Source of the DNA: Nonomuraea dietziae
GTDB lineage: Bacteria; Actinomycetota; Actinomycetes; Streptosporangiales; Streptosporangiaceae
Direction: 5' to 3'
DNA length: 64,000 nucleotides
Assembly (NCBI RefSeq): GCF_014195505.1
Contig: NZ_JACIBV010000001.1
Coordinates: 2,170,001 to 2,234,000 of the forward strand
Part shown: positions 8,252 to 16,399 of the stretch, in pieces
How positions within the stretch are numbered: position 1 is the stretch's first letter
Layout: each line of letters begins with the position of its first letter
The notes under the pieces: generated by a model
What the model was told of the DNA's origin: nothing
The model's input: the letters and a program-made list of their open reading frames with translations, nothing else
Databases searched by the model: none
Made by a program: the position numbers and the translations under genes

Positions 8252-9097
8252 ATGTACCTCATGCGCGTCGGCCCCGCAGGAGCCGAGAAGCCCGCCGTCC
8301 GATCGGGCGACGGCTACGTCGACGTGTCGGACCTGACCCCCGACTTCGACGCCGCCTTCTTCGAGAGGGGCGGCCTCGAGGCGCTGCGCGAGGCGTCGGC
8401 CACCGGGACCGTCATCCCGCTCGCCGACCAGCGCGTGGGGGCGCCGATCGCCCGCCCCCACCAGATCATCTGCATCGGCCTCAACTACAGCGACCACGCC
8501 GCCGAGACGGGGCAGGCCGTCCCCTCCGAGCCGATCGTCTTCAACAAGGCGCCGAACACGCTGGTCGGCCCGTACGACGAGGTTCACATCCCGCGCCGCT
8601 CGGCCAAGACCGACTGGGAGGTCGAGCTCGGCGTCGTCGTCGGCCGCAGGTGCAGGTACCTGAAGGACGAGCGGGCCGCCCAGGACGCCATCGCCGGATA
8701 CGTGGTCGTCAACGACGTCAGCGAGCGCGAGTTCCAGATCGAGCGCGGCGGCCAGTGGGTGAAGGGCAAGTCGGCCGAGACGTTCAACCCGTGCGGGCCG
8801 TACCTGGTCACCCCTGACGAGATCCCCGACGTGGGCGCGCTGGACATGTGGCTCGACGTGAACGGCACCCGCAGGCAGAAGGGCTCGACGGCGACGATGC
8901 TGTTCGGCCCCGCCTTCCTGGTGCACTACCTGAGCCAGTTCATGGTTCTGGAGCCCGGCGACCTGATCAACACCGGCACCCCTCCCGGCGTCGGCATGGG
9001 CCACAACCCGCCGATCTACCTGCGTCCTGGTGACGTGATGGAGCTGGGCATCGAGCGCCTCGGCGGCCAGCGGCAACGGGTCGTCGCCGCGCCATGA
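8252..9097 (+). CDS. Fumarylacetoacetate hydrolase-family protein, probable diketo-acid hydrolase
   Basis: A 281-residue FAH-fold enzyme. The ATG at 8252 has GGAG seven bases upstream and is preferred over the in-frame GTG at 8216. The metal-site segments DWEVELGVV (near residue 125) and VVNDVSERE (near 150) are present, as is the TGTPPGVGMG glycine-rich loop near 240. In the L-fucose and L-rhamnose diketo routes, a member of this family cleaves 2,4-diketo-3-deoxy-aldonate to pyruvate and a short hydroxyacid. The linked SDR, dehydratase and lactonase make that role likely here, while dehydratase- or isomerase-type activity in the same superfamily remains possible. Confidence 0.9.
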   Translation: MYLMRVGPAGAEKPAVRSGDGYVDVSDLTPDFDAAFFERGGLEALREASATGTVIPLADQRVGAPIARPHQIICIGLNYSDHAAETGQAVPSEPIVFNKAPNTLVGPYDEVHIPRRSAKTDWEVELGVVVGRRCRYLKDERAAQDAIAGYVVVNDVSEREFQIERGGQWVKGKSAETFNPCGPYLVTPDEIPDVGALDMWLDVNGTRRQKGSTATMLFGPAFLVHYLSQFMVLEPGDLINTGTPPGVGMGHNPPIYLRPGDVMELGIERLGGQRQRVVAAP

Positions 9098-9137
9098 GGG
9101 GCCTGCTCGCGGCGGGCGTCCCCTTCCCGCACCTGCA

Positions 9138-10247
9138 TCAGGGCGGGTCCGCGAGGCGCTCCCTGGCCAGACCGTTCTCGGAGGCCACCTGCGAGCGTTC
9201 CCTCACAGGGACGCACACGTGGTCGCTGGGGCGCGCCTCCCGCCAGACGTAGGGGACCTTGCAGGTGTCGGGCCCGGTGAAGGTGCAGTTGGGAGGGGTG
9301 CAGGTGTACGCACGCCGCGCCTGGGCCTGGGCGTTGTCGGCGGCGACCTGGGTGCGTCGGGACACCTCGACACAGACGGTGTCTCCGTCGAACGCCTCCC
9401 GCCAGACGAACGGTGGCGCGCAGGTGTGCGGCCCGGAGTGCAGCGGATATGCCTGGGTGGGGAAACTGACCTTCGTGCTCCAGTCAAAGCACTGGTCGTC
9501 GCCGATCCCCAGGAAGGTCGGTCTGCATCCCTGCACCGCGAAGTCGTAGGCGCGGCCGGGAAGCAGGCCGTCCACCCGCTGGTAGCCCCAGGTCCCGTCG
9601 TCGTCGTGCTTGATGGTCCGCAGCTCGCGCGGTCCTCTGGCCGTGCCGAAGGGGCCTGCGACGTTGATGAAGTACGAATCGTAGTTGTGACCGGCTTCCC
9701 ACTTGATCCCGATCCAGGTCTCGCCGGCGTGCTCTTCGACGATCCGGGGCCGGGGCGGCCGATTCGGCTGCCTGGGCTGCTCGGGTGGGCCGGTCCTGCC
9801 GGCCGTCCACTCCGAGCACTCCACATCGCCGTCCTCGGTGATGAAGAAGGCGCAGACGCGGTAGCGATGCTCGGTGTTCGGCTGGAGGCCGCTGTCGAAG
9901 AGGAGGCGCTCGCTCCCTTTCACGTTGTCCACGCGCTTCTCCGCAGTCTCCGGCCTTTGCGGATTCTCCCGCTCGACGCTGTAGTCCCAGACGCAGCCGA
10001 TCCCGGGACAGGGATTGGCGTTGTGTTCCCACCGGACGAAGATGCTTCCGGGCAGACTGCCCGTTTCGGGAACGCTGGGGACGACGTTAGGCGCTTCGAA
10101 GTCCTGGGCCGCGGCGGGGCCGGCCACCAGCGCCGGCAGCGCCAGCACAAGCGCCGCGAACGCACGCCTCCCCCACGGCGTCCTTCCTGCTCGCCTCGCC
10201 CTCGCCCGGCCGGCGGCTCTTCTCTCCTGCCTGCTCATGGTCGCCAT
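9138..10247 (-). CDS. Secreted protein with fibronectin-III-like domains and C-terminal Cys/WRE repeats
   Basis: A 369-residue protein of unknown function. The ATG at 10247 has AAGGAGGG upstream and is preferred to a longer reading from 10361. An Arg-rich n-region, a hydrophobic stretch at about residues 28-46 and AAAQD form a Sec signal peptide. Two fibronectin-III-like segments follow, each with Trp and a GLQPNTEHRYRVCA or GLLPGRAYDFAV ending. The C-terminus carries two copies of a motif with Cys, PF/PYVWREA, D, VCV, and a basic R.QVA..N segment, found at the ends of various actinobacterial secreted proteins. It is convergent with the FAH gene. The likely location is outside the cell or on the wall. 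Confidence 0.8.
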   Translation of the reverse strand: MATMSRQERRAAGRARARRAGRTPWGRRAFAALVLALPALVAGPAAAQDFEAPNVVPSVPETGSLPGSIFVRWEHNANPCPGIGCVWDYSVERENPQRPETAEKRVDNVKGSERLLFDSGLQPNTEHRYRVCAFFITEDGDVECSEWTAGRTGPPEQPRQPNRPPRPRIVEEHAGETWIGIKWEAGHNYDSYFINVAGPFGTARGPRELRTIKHDDDGTWGYQRVDGLLPGRAYDFAVQGCRPTFLGIGDDQCFDWSTKVSFPTQAYPLHSGPHTCAPPFVWREAFDGDTVCVEVSRRTQVAADNAQAQARRAYTCTPPNCTFTGPDTCKVPYVWREARPSDHVCVPVRERSQVASENGLARERLADPP

Positions 10248-10558
10248 GAGCGCAACCCTCCTTGTTCTGTCCCCCGCCCTGGCGCCCAAGGCGGGCGAGA
10301 CCTCGGTCCTCCGGCCTCGGGCGCCCGGCACGTCGACCGACCTCGGCCTGTCGTCCCCCACGGGCGTCTACCGCGACCTCACTCACTCCAGCCTGAGGTG
10401 AGGGCTGTCACCTGGCTGCGACGGCGACGTGACGGGGGCGTGATGGCGCGTCGGCGACGCCGCCGGCGCGTTCGGGCGTTCGAGCCGCCGGGCGGCGATG
10501 TCCACGCCGAGCCCCCGCTCGGTCGAGGGGAGGGGCGCGCGGGACCTACAGTGCGGCC
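10248..10558. other. Intergenic region between divergent secreted protein and TetR genes
   Basis: A 311-base stretch lies upstream of both the secreted-protein gene and the TetR gene. It should hold both promoters. I see the ribosome site of the secreted gene at its left edge and a short GC-rich inverted repeat near 10448-10470 (GCGTCGGCGACGCC). I find no convincing coding sequence, tRNA or clear -35/-10 pair. Confidence 0.4.
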
Positions 10559-11137
10559 ATGGGGAAGACCACGCAGCCGCGCAGGGCGGACGCCGAGCGC
10601 AACATCGCCACGATCCTCGCCACGGCCACGCGGCTGCTGTGCGCCGACCCGGGCGCCAGCGTCGCGGAGATCGCCAAGGCGGCGGGCGTCGGCAGGGTCA
10701 CCCTCTACGGCCACTTCCCCTCCAGGGAGTCGCTGGTCGACGCCGTGCTCGAGCACGCGGTCGACCACGCCGAGCTCGCGCTGTCGGGCCTCGACCTCGA
10801 AGGACTGCCCGCGCCGGAGGCGCTGGAGCGGCTGGTCGTCTCCTCGTGGGAGATCCTCGACAGGCACAGCCGCCTGTTCGTGGCCGCCGACAGGGCGCTG
10901 CCCGCCGAGCGCATCCGCGAACGGCACAGCGGGCCGCTCGCGAGGGTCGAACGGCTCATCGTGCGAGGCCGCGACGAGGGCTCCTTCAGGACCGACCTGC
11001 CGCTGTCGTGGCTGGTCAGCACGTTCCTCGTGGTGCTGCACAACGCGGCGGGCGAGATCGAGGCGGGCCGCCTGCCGCGCGAGGAGGCGGCCGAGGTGCT
11101 GACCAGGACCCTGCGCTCGGTGCTCGTTTCCGGATAA
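10559..11137 (+). CDS. TetR-family regulator paired with an MFS exporter
   Basis: A 192-residue regulator. The helix-turn-helix spans about residues 30-55 (SVAEIAKAAGVGRVTLYGHFPSR type), with a C-terminal ligand domain of normal length. ATG is at 10559. It sits 73 bases upstream of an MFS exporter and in front of a large palindrome (11172-11199), the usual arrangement of a drug-responsive repressor and its pump. The inducer is unknown. Confidence 0.92.
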   Translation: MGKTTQPRRADAERNIATILATATRLLCADPGASVAEIAKAAGVGRVTLYGHFPSRESLVDAVLEHAVDHAELALSGLDLEGLPAPEALERLVVSSWEILDRHSRLFVAADRALPAERIRERHSGPLARVERLIVRGRDEGSFRTDLPLSWLVSTFLVVLHNAAGEIEAGRLPREEAAEVLTRTLRSVLVSG

Positions 11138-11171
11138 CAGTAGACATACCCCTCCTGCGTATGCTTGCCTC

Positions 11172-11199
11172 ATAACTCGAACACTACTGTACGAGTTAT
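11172..11199. promoter_or_regulatory. 28-bp palindromic operator upstream of the MFS gene
   Basis: Arms ATAACTCG (11172-11179) and CGAGTTAT (11192-11199) are perfect inverted repeats. An inner pair ACA (11181-11183) and TGT (11188-11190) extends the symmetry around a CTAC centre. TTGCCT at 11165-11170 could be a -35, so the palindrome covers the expected -10 region and ends two bases before the GGGAGG ribosome site of the exporter. This is a very likely binding site for the TetR protein encoded just upstream. Confidence 0.8.
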
Positions 11200-11210
11200 T
11201 GGGAGGGAAC

Positions 11211-12560
11211 ATGGTGCTGGTCCTGCTCTGCCTGGCCCAGTTCATGCTGATCATCGACATCACCGTCGTGCAGGTGGCGCTGCCGTCCATCGGTACCGGG
11301 CTCGGGCTCGACCGCGAGGCGCTGACCTGGGTCGTCACCGCCTACACGCTGTGCTTCGGCGGGTTGATGGTGCTCGGAGGGCGGCTCACCGACGCCTTCG
11401 GCGCCCGCCGCGTGCTGCTCGGCGGGCTCGCCCTGTTCACGCTGGCCTCGCTGCTGTGCGGCCTCGCTCCCGACGGCGCGACGCTCATCGCGGGGCGCGC
11501 GCTGCAGGGCGTCGGCGCGGCGCTGCTGTCTCCCGCCGCGCTCGCCACCATCACCACGGCCTTCCACGGCGAGCGCCGTACCAGGGCGCTGGCGGTCTGG
11601 GCGGCGATCGGCGGGACGGGGGCGGCCGTCGGCGTGCTGGTCGGCGGGCTGCTCACCGCGGGTCCCGGCTGGGAGTGGGCGTTCTTCGTCAACGTGCCCG
11701 TCGGGCTGGTCGTCATGGTGGCGCTGCCCTCGCTCGTGCCCGCCTCCATGGCCACGGAACGGCGGCCGCTCGACGTGCCGGGCGCGCTGCTGGTCACGGC
11801 GGCGACCGGGCTGCTCATCTACGGCCTGGTCTCGGCGGGCGAGGCGGGCTGGGGCTCCGCGAGCGCCTGGCTGGCCGGCTCCGCGGCGCTGTACGCGGCC
11901 TTCGTGTGGGCCGAGCGGGTGGCGAAGGCGCCGCTCATGCGCGCCGAGACGATGGCCAGGCGGCCCGTGCTGTCCGGCGTGTTCGTCATGCTCATGGCGA
12001 CGGGGCTCATGCTCGGGCTGTTCTTCGTCAGCTCGCTCTACCTGCAGCAGGTGCTGCGCTTCAGCGCCCTGGAGACGGGGCTGCTGTTCCTGCCCGTCGC
12101 GATCTCCATCACGCTCGGCGCGCACCTCGGCGGACGCCTGATCGGCAGGGTGGGCGGACGGCCCGTGGCGGTCGCCGCCTTCCTGTTGACCGCGGCGGGC
12201 GCCCTGCTCATGACGCGGGTCTCGCCCGAGGCGGGCGTCCACACCACCCTGCTGCCCGGCTTCGTGCTGGCCGCCTTCGGCATCGGGCCCGCCTTCGTCG
12301 CCGCGACGGCGACGACGATGGCCAACGTGCCGCAGGGCGAGGCGGGGGTGGCCTCCGGGGTCGTCAACACCTTCCACGAGCTGGGCGGCTCGATCGGGGT
12401 GGCGCTGGTCTCCAGCCTGGCGGTCGGCGGTTTCACCACGACGCTGGCCTGGTGCGCGGGGGCGGCGGCGGTGGCGGGGCTGATCGCGCTCGGCCTGGTG
12501 CCGTCAGGCAGGCCCGCCGCGCTCGTCGGGCACGGTCATGGGCACGGGCACGGTCACTGA
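11211..12560 (+). CDS. MFS drug-type exporter with a GHGHGHGHGH tail
   Basis: A 449-residue major facilitator of the DHA2 drug:H+ antiporter type in the cytoplasmic membrane. The first helix has DITVVQVALPSIG (motif D1), followed by the loop motif GGRLTDAFGARR near residue 70 and motif C-like GGTGAAVGVLVGG near 145. The ATG at 11211 is preceded by GGGAGG; an upstream TTG at 11199 is less likely. The last ten residues alternate Gly and His, a natural possible metal-binding tail. The final 57 bases overlap the convergent DUF3293 gene. Substrate unknown; TetR control is likely from the operator. Confidence 0.92.
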   Translation: MVLVLLCLAQFMLIIDITVVQVALPSIGTGLGLDREALTWVVTAYTLCFGGLMVLGGRLTDAFGARRVLLGGLALFTLASLLCGLAPDGATLIAGRALQGVGAALLSPAALATITTAFHGERRTRALAVWAAIGGTGAAVGVLVGGLLTAGPGWEWAFFVNVPVGLVVMVALPSLVPASMATERRPLDVPGALLVTAATGLLIYGLVSAGEAGWGSASAWLAGSAALYAAFVWAERVAKAPLMRAETMARRPVLSGVFVMLMATGLMLGLFFVSSLYLQQVLRFSALETGLLFLPVAISITLGAHLGGRLIGRVGGRPVAVAAFLLTAAGALLMTRVSPEAGVHTTLLPGFVLAAFGIGPAFVAATATTMANVPQGEAGVASGVVNTFHELGGSIGVALVSSLAVGGFTTTLAWCAGAAAVAGLIALGLVPSGRPAALVGHGHGHGHGH

Positions 12561-12989
12561 CCAGCCGGACGTCACCTGGTGGTCGCCCTCGCACTCCAGC
12601 AGGCGCCACCGCCTCGGGTCCCACGCGAAGACGGCGTCCTGCTCGTAGCGGGCGCCGATGCGGCGGGCGGTGTCGTCGTCGAGGCCGACGACGGCCACGG
12701 ACTCCTCGACGTGGGTCCAGGTGACGTCGCCGCCCGCCGCCGGCCACCAGGACAGCGCGAGGGTGTCGAGCTCGGCGGTCAGGCGGCGGTGGGCGCGCGC
12801 GTTGTCGGCGGCGGGAACCGTACGGCCCCGGGGGTTGTGGGCGGTGATCACGTGGATGGTCCGGCCCTCGGGGTCGGGGAAGCCGCCGGCGTGGACACCG
12901 GGCTCGGCGGGAGCGACCTGGAGCCACGCGCCGTCCACCGCCAGGCGCACCACCGCCGCCTGGTAGAGCTGCCAGTTGGCGACAGGCAC
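12504..12989 (-). CDS. DUF3293 domain protein
   Basis: A 161-residue soluble protein of unknown function. The segment VITAHNPRGR followed by DNARAHRRL near residues 45-75 is the DUF3293 signature. I prefer the GTG at 12989, which has AAAGGGGG just upstream, to the GTG at 13010, which has none. Its 3' end runs antisense to the last 57 bases of the MFS gene, including the part that encodes the Gly-His tail, so both coding sequences constrain the same bases. Confidence 0.8.
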   Translation of the reverse strand: MPVANWQLYQAAVVRLAVDGAWLQVAPAEPGVHAGGFPDPEGRTIHVITAHNPRGRTVPAADNARAHRRLTAELDTLALSWWPAAGGDVTWTHVEESVAVVGLDDDTARRIGARYEQDAVFAWDPRRWRLLECEGDHQVTSGWSVTVPVPMTVPDERGGPA

Positions 12990-13038
12990 CTGACCCCCTT
13001 TGCCGAGCACGAAGGAAAGGAGGCGATTGTATCGGGGC

Positions 13039-13062
13039 TAGCATGGGGTGATTCCAAGGAGG
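13039..13062 (+). promoter_or_regulatory. Promoter -10 and strong ribosome site for the small ORF
   Basis: TAGCAT at 13039-13044 is a good actinobacterial -10, which places a start site near 13051. AAGGAGG at 13056-13062 is a perfect Shine-Dalgarno six bases before the ATG at 13069. No convincing -35 is seen. The element lies between the divergent DUF3293 start and the small ORF. Confidence 0.5.
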
Positions 13063-13068
13063 TTGATC

Positions 13069-13146
13069 ATGTCGTTCGCCGTTCTGGGCAGCGTCCTCGG
13101 CGACGCCGCGGCTCGCGCTTCCTCGTGGAGGTCCGAGATCCGCTAG
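13069..13146 (+). CDS. Candidate 25-residue small protein
   Basis: ATG 13069 to TAG 13146 encodes 25 residues (MSFAVLGSVLG, then DAAARASSWRSEIR). Support comes from a perfect AAGGAGG with six-base spacing and a -10-like TAGCAT at a fitting distance. The peptide has a short hydrophobic first half and a charged second half, so it could be membrane-associated or a leader peptide. It precedes the methyltransferase gene by 63 bases on the same strand. No homology could be tested. Confidence 0.45.
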   Translation: MSFAVLGSVLGDAAARASSWRSEIR

Positions 13147-13209
13147 CCCACCCCTCCACGTCGAAGTGCTCTTCATCGACAGCCCCCGTTCGATCAAGAG
13201 GAGCACGCG

Positions 13210-14295
13210 ATGCCCGACGTCCATTGGAACGAAGAAGGTCACACCCTGTCGGCGGGGTGGCGCTCGGCCGAGCCGCCGCCGTCCAGGCTGGTCCGCGTCG
13301 ACGACACGACGAAAGCCGACACCGCGTACCGCCTGGCCCGTGAGGGCGCGGGGCTGGTGTGGCGGGGCGACTTCCACAACGCCAGGCAACTCCTGCGCGC
13401 GCTGGCTCGCCGCGCCGACAGGCAGCCGCCTCCCGCAGGCTTCCACGCCTACCGGCAGGCGCGCGCCACGAGGGCCGTCCTGCTGGGCAGGCTGCTGGTG
13501 CCGCTGTCGCAGGAGCTGACCGTGCCGCTGCGCAGGGCCCCCGACGTACGGCAGGCGTGCACGGAGGCCTACGGCCCAGCGGAAGGCCCCACGCTCGTCC
13601 CTCTCACGGAGCTGCTCGGGGTGATCGGCGCGCACGAGTGGCGCAGGAAGGGCGTGGAGGTGCCCGCGCTCGGCGAGCGCATCCACCCGCACTACGGCGT
13701 GTTCTCTCCCGTCCGCGGCGAGTACGTCGACCTGGTCGCCCGCGCCCCGCTGCCCTCCCGCACGGCCGCCTTCGACATCGGCACGGGCACGGGCGTGCTG
13801 GCCGCCCTGCTGGCCAGGAGGGGCGTCGAGCAGGTCGTGGCCACCGATCTCGACGAGCGCGCCGTCGCGTGCGCCCGCGACAACCTCTCGCGGCTCGGGC
13901 TGTCGGGCCGCGTCGAGGTGACGCGGCGCGACCTGTTCCCCGACGGCCGCGCCCCTCTGGTGGTGTGCAACCCGCCCTGGCTGCCCGTACGACCGGGCAC
14001 CAGACGCGACCACGCCGTCTACGACCCCGGGGGCCGGATGCTCCACGGCTTCCTCGGCGAGCTGCCCCGCCACCTCGAACCGGGAGGGGAGGGCTGGCTC
14101 ATCCTGTCGGATCTCGCCGAGCACCTCGGCCTGCGCAGCAGGCAGGAGCTGCTCGCCTCGTTCGCCGACGCGGGGCTGCGGGTCGCGGGCCGCCTGGACG
14201 TCGCGCCCAGGCACCCGCGCGCCCGCGACGGCGCCGACCCCCTGCACAGGGCGCGAGCCGCCGAGGTGACCAGCCTGTGGAGGCTGACGTGCTGA
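13210..14295 (+). CDS. Class I SAM-dependent methyltransferase with an NPPW motif
   Basis: A 361-residue protein. Residues from about 190 form a Rossmann methyltransferase: AFDIGTGTGVLAALLA (motif I), ATDLDERAV (acidic post-I) and VVCNPPWLP (motif IV). NPPW/NPPY marks enzymes that methylate a planar nitrogen, such as glutamine in release factors or adenine in nucleic acid. The N-terminal 180 residues are Arg-rich and may bind the substrate. GAGGAG precedes the ATG at 13210. The target cannot be read from sequence; a PrmC-like or rRNA enzyme is possible. Confidence 0.85.
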   Translation: MPDVHWNEEGHTLSAGWRSAEPPPSRLVRVDDTTKADTAYRLAREGAGLVWRGDFHNARQLLRALARRADRQPPPAGFHAYRQARATRAVLLGRLLVPLSQELTVPLRRAPDVRQACTEAYGPAEGPTLVPLTELLGVIGAHEWRRKGVEVPALGERIHPHYGVFSPVRGEYVDLVARAPLPSRTAAFDIGTGTGVLAALLARRGVEQVVATDLDERAVACARDNLSRLGLSGRVEVTRRDLFPDGRAPLVVCNPPWLPVRPGTRRDHAVYDPGGRMLHGFLGELPRHLEPGGEGWLILSDLAEHLGLRSRQELLASFADAGLRVAGRLDVAPRHPRARDGADPLHRARAAEVTSLWRLTC

Positions 14296-14386
14296 CTCGC
14301 CGACGCCGAAAGCGCTGTCCGCCGACGGTTCCCCCTGTCGGGGCCACTATCCTCGACATGTCCCAGTCTCAGGAAGGAACATCCCC

Positions 14387-15640
14387 GTGACCGAGCTGAC
14401 AGCCCAGCGCGAACAGGCCGCCCGCGACTACGACGCTCTCGTCAGGCGAGGCCTGAAGCTCGATCTGACGCGAGGCAAGCCGTCCCCGCGCCAGCTCGAC
14501 CTGTCCGACGGGATGAACGCCCTGCCCTCCACGCACCTGGCCGCCGACGGCACCGACTGCCGCAACTACGGCAACCTGCAGGGCCTGACCGAGATCCGCG
14601 AGCTGTTCGCGGGCCTGCTGCAGGTCCCCGCGGCGCAGCTGCTGGCCGGGGGCAACTCCAGCCTCGCGATGATGCACGACACGATCGTCTTCTCGCTGCT
14701 CAGCGTGGTGCCCGGCGCGGCGCGCCGCTGGGCGGACGAGGGCGAGATCGTCTTCCTGTGCCCCGTCCCCGGCTACGACAGGCACTTCGCGCTGTGCGAG
14801 CGGTTCGGCATCACGATGGTGCAGGTGCCGATGACCGCCGAGGGCCCCGACATGGACGTCGTCGAGCGGCTGGTCGCCGAGGACCCGCGGGTCAAGGGCA
14901 TCTGGTGCGTGCCGAAGTACAGCAACCCCTCGGGCGTCAGCTACAGCGACGAGACCGTGCGCCGCCTGGCCGCCATGACCACCGCCGCGCCCGACTTCCG
15001 GATCTTCTGGGACAACGCCTACGCCATCCACCACCTCACCGACGAGCACGCCGAGTTGGCCGACCTGCTCGCCCTGTGCGAGGAGCACGGCAACGCCGAC
15101 CGCGCCTTCGTCTTCGGCTCCACCTCCAAGGTGACCCTCGCGGGAAGCGGCGTGGCCTTCTTCGGCTCCTCCCCCGCCAACGTCGCCTGGTACCTGGCCA
15201 ACCTGTCCAAGCAGAGCATCGGCCCCGACAAGATCAACCAGCTGCGTCACGTGGAGTTCCTGCGCGACGCCGAGGGCGTGGCCGCGCACATGCGCAGGCA
15301 CGCCGAGCTGATCTGGCCGAAGTTCGAGGCCGTCGACAGGATCCTCACCAAGGAGCTCGGCGGCACCGGCCTGGCCTCCTGGACGGCCCCCGCGGGCGGC
15401 TACTTCGTCAGCCTCGACGTGCCCGAGGGCTGCGCCAAGGAGGTCGTGGCCAAGGCGAAGGCCGCAGGCATCGCCCTCACGCCCGCCGGCGCGACCCACC
15501 CCTACGGCGACGACCCCGCCGACCGCACGATCCGCATCGCCCCCACCTACCCCGACCTGGAGGAGCTGGAGGAGGCGATCACGGGCCTGACCGTCTGCGT
15601 GCGCCTCGTGGCGACGGAGAAGCTGCTCTCGCAGGCCTGA
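14387..15640 (+). CDS. Aspartate aminotransferase, subgroup Ic (AspT-like)
   Basis: A 417-residue PLP enzyme that moves the amino group between aspartate or related acids and 2-oxoglutarate. The sequence LTRGKPS near residue 28, YGNLQGL near 64, SNPSGV near 182, DNAYAIH near 206 and STSKVTLAGSG (Schiff-base Lys248) match the actinobacterial Ic aminotransferases. GTG at 14387 has AAGGAA upstream, and TATCCT near 14347 is a plausible -10. A strong hairpin follows the stop. It appears to be a single-gene unit. Confidence 0.92.
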   Translation: MTELTAQREQAARDYDALVRRGLKLDLTRGKPSPRQLDLSDGMNALPSTHLAADGTDCRNYGNLQGLTEIRELFAGLLQVPAAQLLAGGNSSLAMMHDTIVFSLLSVVPGAARRWADEGEIVFLCPVPGYDRHFALCERFGITMVQVPMTAEGPDMDVVERLVAEDPRVKGIWCVPKYSNPSGVSYSDETVRRLAAMTTAAPDFRIFWDNAYAIHHLTDEHAELADLLALCEEHGNADRAFVFGSTSKVTLAGSGVAFFGSSPANVAWYLANLSKQSIGPDKINQLRHVEFLRDAEGVAAHMRRHAELIWPKFEAVDRILTKELGGTGLASWTAPAGGYFVSLDVPEGCAKEVVAKAKAAGIALTPAGATHPYGDDPADRTIRIAPTYPDLEELEEAITGLTVCVRLVATEKLLSQA

Positions 15641-15645
15641 GCACC

Positions 15646-15688
15646 CCACCGCCGCCCGCCCCCGCCACAGTGGGGCGGGCGGCGGTGG
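15646..15688. terminator. Strong bidirectional terminator
   Basis: A 17-base perfect inverted repeat (15646-15662 with 15672-15688; arms begin CCACCGCCGC and end GGCGGCGGTGG) encloses a nine-base loop. It starts five bases after the aminotransferase stop and lies before the convergent zinc-ribbon gene, so it can serve both directions. No U-tract follows, as is common in high-GC actinomycetes. Confidence 0.85.
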
Positions 15689-15760
15689 CCGGGTCGAGCG
15701 CGCGAAGAGGCAGTGCCCCCGTCCGGAGCCCGTCCACGGCCTGCAAGGGCGGAGTGGATG

Positions 15761-16342
15761 TCACTGGGGGCGGCGTCTGCCGTACCTGAAGCCGAAGATG
15801 TACTCCCGCGTCTCGCTGGGGTGGAAGGCGAGACCCACCCCCGGCTCGAAGGCGACGTTGTCGCGCGGGCAGTAGTAGAGCTCCTGCCACACCAGCAGCG
15901 CCTGCTCCCTGGCCGGCGCCTCGGCCTGGTCGCGGCGGCGGGCGCCCTGCGCGCCCATGACGAACAGCAGCCCGAACCACCAGAAGAAGCCCGTCACGCA
16001 GAACGGCCCCAGCAGGTCCACGAGCAGGTTGGTGTGCTCGCTCATCGCCAGGGTCAGCGCCAGCACGACGTGCGCGAGCGCGGCGAAGCCGAGCATGACG
16101 TAGCCCTGGTGCCGCGCGCGCGGCACCTCGTGCCTGGCGGGGAAGGAGAGCCACACCGCGAGCTGGGTTCTGGTCATCGCGTGCTTCCTGGTGCCGACCA
16201 GCGAGGCAGCGGGCAGGTCGACGATGGCACGCTCCTTCGGCATGCTCGCTCGCCCGAGGCGGAAGCTCGTTCCGTCGGCCACGACCCCCGGCACCGACGC
16301 CACCCTGTCAGCAAGGCCGCACTCCGGACAGGACAGATCCAT
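15761..16342 (-). CDS. Zinc-ribbon membrane protein of unknown function
   Basis: A 193-residue protein. The start MDLSCPECG gives an N-terminal CPEC knuckle; no second Cys pair is obvious nearby, but CPRDN occurs near residue 155. Two hydrophobic segments are visible at about 82-100 and 112-132, so both ends probably face the same side. Related actinobacterial proteins begin with a CPxCG followed by VxxVPxVVADGT, as here. It is divergent from the FAD oxidase, 57 bases away. ATG 16342 has no clear ribosome site, which suits a leaderless message. No function can be assigned. Confidence 0.7.
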   Translation of the reverse strand: MDLSCPECGLADRVASVPGVVADGTSFRLGRASMPKERAIVDLPAASLVGTRKHAMTRTQLAVWLSFPARHEVPRARHQGYVMLGFAALAHVVLALTLAMSEHTNLLVDLLGPFCVTGFFWWFGLLFVMGAQGARRRDQAEAPAREQALLVWQELYYCPRDNVAFEPGVGLAFHPSETREYIFGFRYGRRRPQ

Positions 16343-16399
16343 CCGGGCAGTCTGGCCCTGGCGTGCGGATCCCGCAAATCGGGTCGTAGAGTCCACAGC

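Noticed and set aside
12531..12560. Engineered His tag at the exporter C-terminus
   Set aside because: The Gly-His alternation uses native codon bias, is overlapped by a convergent native gene and has no vector sequence beside it.
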